Assembly (NCBI GenBank): GCA_963576725.1
Contig: OY755244.1
Span: 82,207,121-82,271,120, forward strand
DNA from: Azorinus chamasolen
Lineage: Eukaryota; Mollusca; Bivalvia; Cardiida; Solecurtidae
DNA: 64,000 nucleotides
Reading direction: 5' to 3'
The translations under genes and the position numbers were made by a program. Of this stretch, positions 54,891 to 64,000 are shown one piece after another. Numbering within the stretch: position 1 is the first letter of the stretch; each line of letters opens with the position of its first letter. The notes beneath the pieces are model-generated. The model was not told the DNA's origin, did not search any database, and saw only the letters and a program-made list of their open reading frames with translations.

Positions 54891-55034
54891 TATTTAGCCA
54901 ACAGAGCAGACCCTGATCAGACACATATACATACATGTATGTATATATCTCTGCCCTGATCAAATGACCCCAACAGGAGTCTTTAAATGCAAGGGCATGA
55001 AAAAGCATAAATGTGTATGAAGGAAAGGGCTCAT

Positions 55035-55572
55035 GTTCATGATCTGACATCATTAGCCCCTACATGAATATCCAACAATCCAACACTGAACGTGATTAGC
55101 CCCTACATGAATATCCAACACTGAACGTGATTAGTCCCTACATGAATATCCTACAATGAACGTGATTAGTCCCTACATGAATATCCAACACTGAACGTGA
55201 TTAGTCCCTACATGAATATCCAACACTGAACGTGATTAGCCCCTACATGAATATCCAACACTGAACGTGATTAGTCCCTACATGAATATCCAACACTGAA
55301 CGTGATTAGTCCCTACATGAATATCCAACACTGAACGTGATTAGTCCCGACATGAATATCCAACACTGAACGTGATTAGTCCCTACATGAATATCCAACA
55401 CTGAACGTGATTAGTCCCTACATGAATATCCAACAATGAACGTGATTAGTCCCGACATGAATATCCAACACTGAACGTGATTAGTCCCGACATGAATATC
55501 CAACAATCCAACACTGAACGTGATTAGTCCCTACATGAATATCCAACAATGAACGTGATTAGTCCCTTCATG
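55035..55572. repeat. 36-bp satellite, about 15 copies
   Basis: GATTAGTCCCTACATGAATA then TCCAACACTGAACGT. It ends abruptly in CATGAATATTATTATT; one further diverged unit (GAAATATCCAACTCTGAACG) sits at 56683-56702, beyond the LINE insertion. Confidence 0.95.
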
Positions 55573-56690
55573 AATATTATTATTATTATTATTATTATTA
55601 TACCACATTTATATAGCGCTCTTTTCACACGGGATATGTGCGTTCAAAAGCGCTGTACATGGATGAAATCAATAATCGGAACGAACCGCATGATTATCTA
55701 TCCAGACAATGAAAGATTTACAATAGATATGCAATAAATATAAAAATCACTAGCCGGACGGTCAGTGAAGGATATACAAAAGATATACAATAGATATGAA
55801 ATCATAAACCGGAAGGAACGGCATGATCGTCCATCCAGTCAATGAAATGTATGCAATATATATACAATAAATATAAAATCACTAACCGGTAGGAACCACA
55901 TGATTATCCACCCGGTCAATGAAAGATATGGAATAGATATACAATAAATGTATAACCACTAACCGGTAGGAACCACATGATTATCCAACCAGTCAATGAA
56001 AGATATGCAATAAATATACAATAAGTATAAAATCACCAACTGGTAGGAACCACATGATTATTTATACCAAGTCGGTGAATTATAAGCAATATATATAAAA
56101 TAAATATGATTACAATAAATATGAAATCACTAACCGGTAGGAACCACATGGTTATCTATTCGGTCAATGAGAGATTGATTCCTACAGCATATCCCAAGGG
56201 CTGCAATGGCGAAGGAATCGTAAGGTATGAGAATTGATGATTATAAGCTACTTTTCCTAAACTGTCCTAGTAGTATATGTTGAAGAAATGTGTTTTCAGA
56301 GATCTTTTGAAACATGCCAGTGAGCTTGCATCTCTAATGCCTGATGGCAGAGCATTCCAGAGTTTTGGAGCTGCATTCATGAAACTTCTCTCACCGTATT
56401 TTACCTTACGACTTTTTGGTACAACCAACGACAAGGAGCTACTTGCTGACCTTAATTCTCTGCGGGCCGATACACGTCAAGCATGTCGACAATGTACTTG
56501 GCGGATTCATTGTGCATGGCTTTATACGTAAGTGTCAGAATTTTGAATTCAATGCGATGTTGAACCGGAAGCCAATGAAGTTCTCTCAAAACAGGCGTGA
56601 TATGATCATATCGAGGAGTCCTGGTTATGATGCGGGCTGCTGTGTTTTGAACTCTTTGAAGTTTCTGCAGTGTGTTTTTTGAAATATCCA
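55573..56690 (-). pseudogene. 5'-truncated LINE with C-terminal ORF2 tail
   Basis: On minus, from 56691: LQKLQRVQNTAARIITRT, PRYDHITPVLRELHWLPVQ, RIEFKILTLTYKAMHN, YIVDMLDVYRPA, then after a 1-nt deletion near 56455 SASSSLSLVVPKSRKV, YGERSFMNAAPKLWNALPSG and ACFKRSLKTHFF. This is the conserved C-terminus of animal LINE reverse transcriptases (LQRxQNxAARxxxxTxRxDHIxPxLxxLHWLPVxxRIxFK). The polymerase is missing. The 3' UTR (55600-56260) holds about 6 copies of a roughly 60-bp AACCGGTAGGAACCACATGA repeat and ends GCGCTATATAAATGTGGTAT then (AAT)n. Confidence 0.85.
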
Positions 56691-56891
56691 ACTCTGAACG
56701 TGTTCAACACTTAATCCTGTATCTACTAATTTAAGAAAATTATCCTGAGAAAAACTGCAACTCAAGCCTGCTGCACAACTTAAATGGTATATTAATGAAG
56801 AACAATGGCAAGTTATATATGCAAACAGAAGAATAGGTGATGTGGGAAATAAGTATTACATAAATATGCGAATCTATTGTCAGTCGTTGTC

Positions 56892-57110
56892 TTAACTCTT
56901 TACTCCATGGATATTTCTGCCAGAAATAATGATGTCATGAACATTAGTTACATTAGTTTTTGGCAATGACAGAAACTGTAGAATCATATCTATATTATAT
57001 TATAAGCAATCAGAACAGACCCTGATCAGACGGCTCCTGTAAGGCCGTCTAATCTGGGTTGCTCTGTTTGCAAAAGTGTAGAAAGGCGTGTTTTTGAAGT
57101 AAAGGGTTAA
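56892..57110 (+). mobile_element. MITE family 1 copy, forward
   Basis: TTAACTCTTTACTCCATGGA to GAAGTAAAGGGTTAA, with hairpin AGAACAGACCCTGATCAGAC then GGCTCCTGTAAGGCCGTCTA. Confidence 0.85.
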
Positions 57111-57285
57111 TCTCTTACACAACTGAACGGACAAATTTTGACGAAATTGCAAACCTCATCAATATAATGCTTGAGAACAATATTTGACTCTTAACCCTTT
57201 TCTCCTTAAATACACCTTTGGCAGTTTGCAAACAGTGTAGACCTAGATCAGGTGACCCCTGTCGTTTGATCAGGGTCTACTTTGC

Positions 57286-57528
57286 TCAACTCTTTCCCTT
57301 GTATAAATGCCTTTTCACAATTCGCAAACAGTAGACCCAGATCAGATGGCTAATACAGGAGCCGTCTGATCATGGTCTGCTCTGTTTGCTTTTGACATGA
57401 TATAGATCTGATTTTACAGTTTTTGTTGGAGCAAACAAAAATCCTTGGAAAGTTTAGTTTAATAATTCAGTTAATAAATATTCATGATTATTTCTTTAAT
57501 ACATGAATAGTGAGCAAGGAAAGGGTTA
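57286..57528 (-). mobile_element. MITE family 1 copy, reverse
   Basis: TCAACTCTTTCCCTTGTATA to AGCAAGGAAAGGGTTAA. A partial copy (57190-57285) directly abuts its left end. Confidence 0.8.
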
Positions 57529-57529
57529 A

Positions 57530-58050
57530 GATGAAATATAGATATGACTCTTGTCTTTTGCCATGGCAAAATATTTCCCGGTGCTGTTATAACAATTAAG
57601 CTATACATGTAATTAATAATCATTATGTAATTATTTCTTACATGAATATTAATGAAATAAAGGGTTATAATAATAAAAGGCCTTATAGATATATTGTAAA
57701 TTATTGATTTAAAATAAATTCTGTTTCTAAACCTTTTGTTCCATGAAATAATGACATCATAAATATTGATTGTAATTTTATTTTTTTTATAATGGCTATC
57801 ACAGGAAATTTGGTCATGGCAGAAAATATTTGATTGTTTAATCTATATATTATTCCTTGAGCAATGGTTCTCACATCTGTCTGATATATTTGGTTCTCAC
57901 ATCTGTCTGATACCCTTTTTGCAAAAGTATATCTATTGAGGAAAGTGTGAAAGGGACAAAAAAAATGATTAGAAACATATACTAGCCTTTATTTTATATA
58001 TCACCATGTGATTGTTGTCAGTCCAGTTCCTTGTATACCACCCATACTGT
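57530..58050. other. AT-rich DNA with MITE module fragments
   Basis: Contains isolated ATGAATATTAATGA and AATGACATCATAAATATTGA modules of family 1, and a tandem TGGTTCTCACATCTGTCTGA pair at about 57865-57910. No gene. Confidence 0.5.
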
Positions 58051-58051
58051 G

Positions 58052-58285
58052 TTAACCCTTTACTCCATTAATACGCCTTTCTATGCCTTTGCAAACAGTG
58101 TAGACCCAGACCAGATGGCTCCTGTTTGAGCCGTTTGATCAGGGTCTATGTTGTTTGCTGATCTGACTCTACAGTTTCTGCTGTGGCCAACTGCATGTGT
58201 TTATAAAGCCATTATAAGAATTCATCTCATGAATATTCATGATGTAATTCTTTCTTCCATAAATATTTATGGAGTAAATGCTTAA
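58052..58285 (-). mobile_element. MITE family 1 copy, reverse
   Basis: TTAACCCTTTACTCCATTAA to TATGGAGTAAATGCTTAA, core GCAAACAGTGTAGACCCAGA / GCCGTTTGATCAGGGTCTAT. Confidence 0.85.
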
Positions 58286-58980
58286 CCTATATCAAAACTT
58301 GATTGCTATGACATGTCAACTTTTACAAAACTGATCATCATCTATGGGGTGTATCATCAAACAAAGTAGTTTAGTACATATAGATTAATTCTAAGGTTTG
58401 TTTGTTGCTCATTTTTACTAAACTTTAGCATAGCTTCTGATAGCCCTTCTGCTTTTTGGTATACCCCAAGTTTATGAAAAACATCAAGCTTCATAGTCCT
58501 GACTAGCTATCTCATCATGTCCAACAGGTTCTATTTTCCAGTTTGGAATCACCATCATACTGTCTTTGACCCAATTTCTTTACAATAAACTGGTCCATGT
58601 ATATACATTAATCTTAATGCTTTCAACTTTCTTCATATATATCATGGGAAAATTCATCTTGAGATCAGTTAACAATTCATATATCACAAAGACTGCACCA
58701 ACTGATCAAGCTTTTCATACTTATATGAAGTATTGTTTGGATGTTGATAAACATGTTTGTTGCTGCATTGGTCTTGCTTTGTGGTGACAATAACTGTATT
58801 TTAAAATTGAAAGCTCTTTGTCAATAAAGCAATATTCTCCATTTTTCTGGCAAAGTAGTCACTGTTCCAGAAAACTGCATGACATGTCAGGTCCCTGGCT
58901 GTTTCCAATGCGGGTCAAAATTCCTCTCGCCTGCAAAAAAAAATTAGTTTTTATGATTAAAAAATATTAAAAAGTATTTT
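58286..58980. other. intergenic DNA, no recognised feature
   Basis: AT-rich. A short 73-codon frame (58566-58787) has hydrophobic runs but no family resemblance or context, so it is not called a gene. Confidence 0.5.
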
Positions 58981-59100
58981 TAAACCCTTTATGCCACAGC
59001 CATTCATGTCAGACCCTGAGACATCCCCTACAGGAGCTGTCTGAATTGGGTCTACTTTGTAAGAACAGTGTCTGAAAATGCGTCAATATGAGGGAAATGG

Positions 59101-59324
59101 TTAACCCTTTACTCCATTAACATTCATGTAAAAATAATAGCATCATGAATATTAATTAGATTAAGCTTAATTATAGCATATGAACACAGGAATGTTTGGC
59201 CATGACAGAAACTGTAGAATCATATCTATAGTACGTCATAAGCAAACAGAGCAGACCCTGATCAGATCTTGGTCTACTCTGTTTGCAAATCGTAGAAAGG
59301 TGTATTTATGGTGTAAAGTGTTAA
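59101..59324 (+). mobile_element. MITE family 1 copy, forward (best full-length copy)
   Basis: TTAACCCTTTACTCCATTAA to TATGGTGTAAAGTGTTAA. Internal modules in order: ATGAATATTAATTAG, GGCCATGACAGAAACTGTAG, AATCATATCTATA, hairpin GCAAACAGAGCAGACCCTGA / TTGGTCTACTCTGTTTGC. A partial copy (58983-59100) abuts it on the left. Confidence 0.88.
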
Positions 59325-59639
59325 TAAAATCGTGCCTTTTCACCCTTTCCCTGTTAAATGTATATGTTTATTGCAAATATCAATACCTCATGAATATTCA
59401 TGGCCAAAATAGTCATAATGAAAGGTGGAGCATTCAGAGACATAAACATACATGTCTCTGAAATATTGAAGCCATTTTACGAAGTATAGAAACATATCTA
59501 ACTAATCCCATTGACAAACAGAGCAGACCATGATCAGACGGCTCTTATAGACTTATTGTATTCTGTATTAAAAGTATACTTATACAGAAAACATAAACAA
59601 AACCTATACAAAACTCATGTATAACATGGTACATTAATC

Positions 59640-60535
59640 AAACAAGTGACCTTAGAGCAAACGGATTTTGGACACCAGAAGAACAGAAACTTCACATCAA
59701 TATTCTTGAGTTAAAAGCATGCTTACTGGGCGTTCAGTCATTTTGTGAAGATAAACAAAATATCCATGTTAGAGTTTTCATGGACAATACCACTAGTTGT
59801 GCGTACGTTAACAAATTCGGAGGCAGAATATCGCGGCTCGACGAAATCGCTCGGCAATTGTGGTTTTGGCGCATTGAAAGAAACATACATATTTCTGCAT
59901 GCCATGTCGCGTGTGCTTGTAATGTAACTGCAGACAGGCTCAGCCGCTCTGTAAATGATGATTTAGAATGGTCGTTGTCACAAAGTGTTTTTGACAAAAT
60001 CAAATCAGTTTATCCGAAAGTAGAAATTGATTTATTTGCATCAAGGTTAAATGCTAAACTTTCACAGTATGGTACAAGATGGCCTGAGCCGAATGTTTTT
60101 GCAATTGATGCTTTTACCTTAACTTGGACTGATGCATGGTTTTATGTATTTCCGCCTTTCAGCTTCATCCCCCGGGTACTTCAGAAGGTAGAGAGGGATC
60201 ATGCAGGCATAGTGATTGTCTGTCCTATCTGGATAACACAAAATTGGTGGCCAATACTTACAAATCTGAATCGGGGGACATGTCTACTGCTTCCAAGTCC
60301 AACGAAAATTCTCAGTTTACCGCATAATCCCGAGAAAAGACACCCGCTCACAAAAATGAAACGATTTGCTTTTCCTTTATCCGGAGAGCCTTGCATAAGC
60401 AAGGCATACCAAGACACGCTGGAGACATTATCATCAACTCATGGAGATCTAGTACACGAAAACAATACCAGTCATATCTTGAGAAATGGATACTTTTCTG
60501 CGAGGGGAAAGAAAATCCCGTTAAACCGCGTATAG
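59640..60535 (+). pseudogene. DIRS-like RNase H and C-terminal region of the polymerase ORF (partial)
   Basis: The frame reads RANGFWTPEEQKLHINILEL then KACLLGVQSF (RNase H beginning), RVFMDNTTSCAYVNKFGG with the catalytic Asp, ADRLSRSVNDDLEW, then the DIRS-specific tail VEIDLFASRLNAKLSQYGT, AIDAFTLTW, FYVFPPFSFIPRVLQKV and CPIWITQNWWPIL. It ends with TAG at 60535, overlapping the recombinase frame by about 90 nt. The N-terminal RNase H strand and the whole RT are absent. Confidence 0.85.
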
Positions 60536-61333
60536 CCGCGGTAGTAGCTTTTTTTGACTAGTCTCTACGAGAAGGGACTAGGCTGCTCGGCTGTGGGAAC
60601 AGCGAGATCAGCTGTCAGCACGTTTGTTAATTTGACAGGCGGTGTTGATATACACTCAAATGGGATTATTTCTCGATTCATGAAAGGGTTATTCAATGAT
60701 AGACCGGCTCTTCCGCGCTACCAGATAACATGGGATGTGGCTTTATTTTTGGAATATTTTGAAAACATGAAGACTGACACCTTATTAGCATTCTCTTGTA
60801 AATTATGTATGTTGTTTTTACTATTAACGGCACAGAGGTGCCAAACATTGCATGTTCTAGAAATTACCGATGTAAATATTTGTGCTGGTGGACTGGTGAT
60901 TCAGCCGTGTCATGTCCTCAAACAGAGTGCCCCAGGGAGGCACTTGGAACCAATTATTTTGAACAGATATGAAAGAAACAGAAAATTGTGCATTGTTGAA
61001 ACTATGTGTGATTATTTAACACGAACAAAAGATTTAAGAACCAACAATAGGTTAATTATATCGACAATAAGTCCGTACAAAGCAACCTCAAAACAGACCA
61101 TTGGAAGATGGATAAAAATTGTAATGCAGAAAGCAGGGTTAAGTTGTAATTTTAAGCCACATAGCACTAGGGCAGCTGCAACGTCCACGGCTAAATTAAG
61201 AGGGCTTCCTATTTCAGACATAATTAAGTCAGCAGGGTGGACAAACGCCCGAACATTTGCAAAATTTTATAATAAACCAATATCTTCCGTTGAAAATACT
61301 TTTCAGATGGCTGTTTTGAGTACGCATAATTAG
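60442..61333 (+). pseudogene. DIRS-like tyrosine recombinase with one frameshift
   Basis: The N-terminal part is in a frame different from the RNase H ORF: WRSSTRKQYQSYLEKW, ILFCEGKENPVKPRIAAVVA. At a run of seven Ts (60549-60555) the frame must shift by one to continue as TSLYEKGLGCSAVGTARSA (from 60557). The catalytic domain has Arg in TAQRCQTL, His and Arg in HSTRAAA, Trp in SAGWT and Tyr in FAKFYNK, the R-H-R-W-Y set of tyrosine recombinases. The extra T is either an inactivating insertion, an assembly error or a slippage site. Confidence 0.85.
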
Positions 61334-61547
61334 ACGAGATTGTGTCTTCACTAGGACTTTGTGCTTTCGGGATGTATAGAAGTAATAGTTGTAATTGTGT
61401 ATGTACGTACTGATGTATGCATGTTAAGATTACATATTAGATATTTCACAATACATGTATGTGCTTAATCGGCAAAAAGATCTACATGTACATCACTTTC
61501 CATTCTTACGTCGTTGTTTTTTCATTGTAAAGAATCGTCTCTAAAAT

Positions 61548-61832
61548 CTCTGTGAGGCCCATTGGGGAGTTTATGTGTTGGATGAAAGGCGAAGGTTGAT
61601 CATAATTTCATCCGATACAAAACTCCCCAAGGGCTCACACACACCCACCCACAGCCACCCATTCAGTATGATACTGTTATCGATTCTTTTCAATAAAACT
61701 CATATGTCCGTGATATGTAATAACGGACAGATATACTCTGATAATATGACCTTGGCTGCCGCTTGCTGCGTCATCTCTGTGTGTGAGCCCTTGGGGAGTT
61801 TTGTGTCGGATGAAATTATGATCAACCTTCGC
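61548..61832. repeat. DIRS-like 3' inverted repeats, plus-strand element
   Basis: An inverted pair of 56 bp with one mismatch: GGCGAAGGTTGATCATAATT then TCATCCGATACAAAACTCCC at 61600-61643, and its complement at 61777-61832. A diverged direct copy (GGCCCATTGGGGAGTTTATG then TGTTGGATGAAA) lies at 61556-61586 next to the recombinase end. This three-part layout suggests an internal complementary region plus a right terminal repeat. Confidence 0.7.
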
Positions 61833-62002
61833 CTTCCCTTCTACAAAGGTAAGTCTAGCTTAATCATTCAATTAAGTATTTTATCTCCAATGAGCCCCAG
61901 TTGGTAAACAGAACATTGTATATAGAACAGTATTAGGCTGGGTCCTAGTCATGGTTACCGTAGCATTCCCCCTAGACTTTTTTTCATGGGTACCAAATTG
62001 TT

Positions 62003-62540
62003 CGTTGGGGTCCTCAGAACAAGTTTTGAGCATGCCCCCCCCCCCCCCACAAAAAAAAAGTTTGTCCCAGCTATGTTTTATTTAACGGTTTCCATGGTAA
62101 CCCAAGGTAATTTTCGAAACTACATTGGTTCAGAAAATGTGTCATAACTTTGCTTTTAGAGGCAATAGAAGGACAAAGTAAGTACCAAAGTAAAGCAGAG
62201 ACATATAGCTTGAATATGATATATAATTTTATTAACATTCATAATGCATTCTTATGAATATTAATGAGGAAGTAAAAGAAAATTAGTTTTTTAGAAAAGC
62301 GAAGTTTGTTGTTTAGTCTGAAAGGCTAAAAAAGCATTGAATTTAGGTTTAAATTGTTCGTTGGGGTCCTTAGAACACATTTTGAGCATCCCCCCCCCCC
62401 CCCAAAAAAAAATAAAATAAAAAAATAAAAAAAAAATAAAAAAATAATAATTTGGTCCCAGCTATGTTTTATCTAACGGTTTCCATGGTAACTCGAGGTA
62501 TATTTCAGAACTATCTTGGTTCAGAAAATGCGTCATAATT
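62003..62540. repeat. tandem duplication of about 345 bp, second copy interrupted
   Basis: Copy 1 (about 62003-62155) and copy 2 (about 62350-62538) share AAATTGTTCGTTGGGGTCCT, TTTGAGCATCCCCCCC, GGTCCCAGCTATGTTTTAT, AACGGTTTCCATGGTAAC and TGGTTCAGAAAATGCGTCAT. Copy 1 continues TAACTTTGC; copy 2 breaks at TAATT, where the minus-strand DIRS-like element begins. Confidence 0.85.
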
Positions 62541-62822
62541 GATAAATTAAACGAGACTTACCTGTAAGTTGAAGTTGGACTTCAATTCTCCGAGACACAA
62601 AGTCACAGTGATGTGCTCATGTGAGATATGCTGTAGCCCCCAGTAGGTCAATATTTAACTTGTGAAGTGAACACATGTCAAGTATAGAAACGCACATCAT
62701 AAGTATGTATGCACACATGGGTAGGGTAGGGAGGGCACATGAGCACATCACTGTGACTTTGTGTCTCGGAGAATTGAAATCCAACTTCAACTTACAGGTA
62801 AGTCTCGTTTAATTTATCAATT
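62537..62822. repeat. 83-87-bp inverted repeat with 112-bp spacer (DIRS-like 3' end)
   Basis: Arms 62537-62623 and 62736-62822 are complementary with one mismatch. They include ACTTACCTGTAAGTTGAAGT and CACAAAGTCACAGTGATGTG. A third, diverged copy of the inner motif (CTCCTTCACCACAAAGTCAC then GTGATGG) follows at 62823-62850. Confidence 0.95.
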
Positions 62823-64000
62823 CTCCTTCACCACAAAGTCACGTGATGGCCCCTGTGAGAGCTTTAAAGGTGTTCACGAACAATATTTTAAGAATGCACC
62901 AGAAACGTCATTCAACAGCTAAAATTTACTAGGTTAAAGTGACTAATACATAAATGTATACATATAAGTAGCATGTGTATAATACGTATATACTAAACAC
63001 TCGGTCAGTCATTCACATTATCATGCAGTTTATTTTGCATACTTTCTGCAAAAACGTTCATAGATGTGGACCCTTTATTGTAATACTTTGCAAATGTGCC
63101 AGAGGATGACCAGCCTGCAGCTGACATTATAACCTGCAGTGGTACACCTGAAGTCTTTGCTGCGCTCACAGCTGCAGACCTAGTGCTGTGGCCTTTGAAC
63201 TGTTTTGTATCTATTCCAGCTGAAAATAACACTTGCTTAATCGATCTAGATATTGTGTTAACTGATACTTGTTTATGAGGTTTCTGAACACTAATAAACA
63301 GTGATGAGCAGCCATCTCGCAAATTGTGCGTCTTTTTCAAATACACTTTTAATACACTAATAACACATATTTCTTTATCAGGGATATATTGATCAAATAC
63401 AAATGGTTTTATATGGAAACCAGGCCTAGTTTGTTTTATACACTTTGGGATGTAAAAAGTTACACTGTCATCCGTTAACGACATATGGTTTATGTCAAGA
63501 TATTGCAAAGATTGAGCTCTTTGTGCAGATAATAATGCTAAAATCATGACCAATTTCTTAGTAAATTGTTTTAATTCTAAGTCTTCAGTTGGTGCCAATT
63601 CTTTGAGATATTGCAATACCTTTGAAACATCCCAAATTATTGTATATCTAGGTAACGCGGGTCTTTGATTAAATATACCCCTCATAAAACGCTTCACTGT
63701 TGGATGGTCACCAACAGCAAAGTGTTGGGCTGGATCTGTGAGAATAACAAATGCTGATAAAGCACTTCTAGCTGTATTAATGGCACTGTAACTACAACCA
63801 CTGTCATATAACTCGGTTAAAAACTCTAACATCTGATTAACCGGCACAGAATACATGTTTAATCCATTTTCAATGCAGTGTGTCCAGTGTGCGGGGCATA
63901 CGGCAGAGTCAATAGGTTCTTCAGTCGCGGCAGTCGAAACGGTCCCGAAACACACATTTGCATGGCCATTGGAAACCATGGTTGTGTTGGCCAATGTGGA
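62540..64000 (-). mobile_element. second DIRS-like element, minus strand, running off the window
   Basis: Tyrosine recombinase ORF followed on minus by a diverged partial repeat (62819-62850) and a near-perfect 83-87-bp inverted pair. The 3' junction at about 62540 is fixed by comparison with the uninterrupted copy of the flanking duplication at 62003-62155. The 5' part lies off-window. Confidence 0.8.
63005..63994 (-). CDS. tyrosine recombinase of DIRS-like element (open in the window, 5' end uncertain)
   Basis: About 329 codons with no stop. It would cut and rejoin element DNA during integration of a circular intermediate. An N-terminal core-binding domain (about residues 45-110; MLEFLTELYDSGCSYSAINT, RFMRGIFNQRPALPRY) precedes the catalytic domain with Arg159 (SAQRAQSL), His269 and Arg272 (GHSTRSAA), Trp295 (AAGW) and nucleophile Tyr305 (FAKYYNK). 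It shares NQRPALPRY-type, HSTR and FAK-YNK motifs with the plus-strand element but is clearly another family. The true start is probably upstream of the window edge. With all catalytic residues present it may be functional. Confidence 0.88.
   Translation of the reverse strand: MANTTMVSNGHANVCFGTVSTAATEEPIDSAVCPAHWTHCIENGLNMYSVPVNQMLEFLTELYDSGCSYSAINTARSALSAFVILTDPAQHFAVGDHPTVKRFMRGIFNQRPALPRYTIIWDVSKVLQYLKELAPTEDLELKQFTKKLVMILALLSAQRAQSLQYLDINHMSLTDDSVTFYIPKCIKQTRPGFHIKPFVFDQYIPDKEICVISVLKVYLKKTHNLRDGCSSLFISVQKPHKQVSVNTISRSIKQVLFSAGIDTKQFKGHSTRSAAVSAAKTSGVPLQVIMSAAGWSSSGTFAKYYNKGSTSMNVFAESMQNKLHDNVND

Larger units (their letters stand above)
59640..61832 (+). mobile_element. DIRS-like tyrosine-recombinase retroelement, 5'-truncated
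   Basis: Contains, in order, an RNase H tail, an overlapping tyrosine recombinase frame and complex inverted 3' repeats, the layout of DIRS elements. The reverse transcriptase and the left terminal repeat are missing. The left edge is approximate. Confidence 0.85.

Noticed and set aside
56277..56531. 84-codon plus-strand frame
   Set aside because: Antisense shadow of the LINE C-terminal coding region on the minus strand.
58566..58787. 73-codon frame with hydrophobic runs
   Set aside because: AT-rich chance frame; hydrophobicity follows from T-rich codons and there is no family resemblance.

Overview
The window looks like nuclear DNA of a lophotrochozoan animal, most likely a bivalve mollusc. 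This is inferred from spliced mu-class glutathione S-transferase (GST) genes with long introns, DIRS-like tyrosine-recombinase retroelements, Penelope-like and LINE fragments, many palindromic MITE-like repeats, and a very heavy load of minisatellites. There is no operon structure, no prokaryotic gene, and no rRNA, tRNA or CRISPR feature that I can support.

The only host genes I can support are two tandem GST genes on the + strand. GST gene A is cut by the left window edge: its first exon is not visible, and six exons run from 1726 to 15165. GST gene B is complete, with seven exons from 32292 to 53008 encoding 219 residues. Both have canonical GT-AG introns at matching positions and phases. 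They share the mu-loop sequence, the QSNAI glutathione-binding motif and the T-x-x-D capping box of the C-terminal domain. About 30 of the 65 residues of their last exons are identical, so the duplication is old. Coding sequence is only about 1.3 kb of roughly 34 kb of gene span.

The rest is repeats and mobile elements. Left to right: a 163-bp tandem repeat (1-857); the repeat-filled introns of gene A; a terminal-inverted-repeat pair (10295-13076) and a decayed retrocopy-like segment (13190-14400); a 1-kb fold-back palindrome (15547-16590); a 17-bp minisatellite (17600-18675); a second TIR pair (18886-22324); a 5.6-kb element with long inverted ends enclosing a 3.7-kb 38-bp satellite (23600-29226); a Penelope-like reverse transcriptase fragment (30939-32036, minus strand) just upstream of gene B; the satellite-rich introns of gene B; a MITE cluster (53.9-59.6 kb) with a 5'-truncated LINE lodged in a 36-bp satellite; and two DIRS-like elements facing each other (about 59640-61832 on plus; 62540 to the window end on minus).

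The most interesting signal is a recurring process. At least five minisatellites lie inside, and are built from, the hairpin cores of palindromic MITEs whose outer arms still flank the array. In addition, the 3' splice acceptor of exon 5 is duplicated in a tandem array in both GST paralogs, giving strings of decoy acceptors. Several intronic repeats also carry palindromic AGGTCA-type nuclear-receptor sites. All repeat and homology calls come from reading the sequence by eye; no database search was possible.
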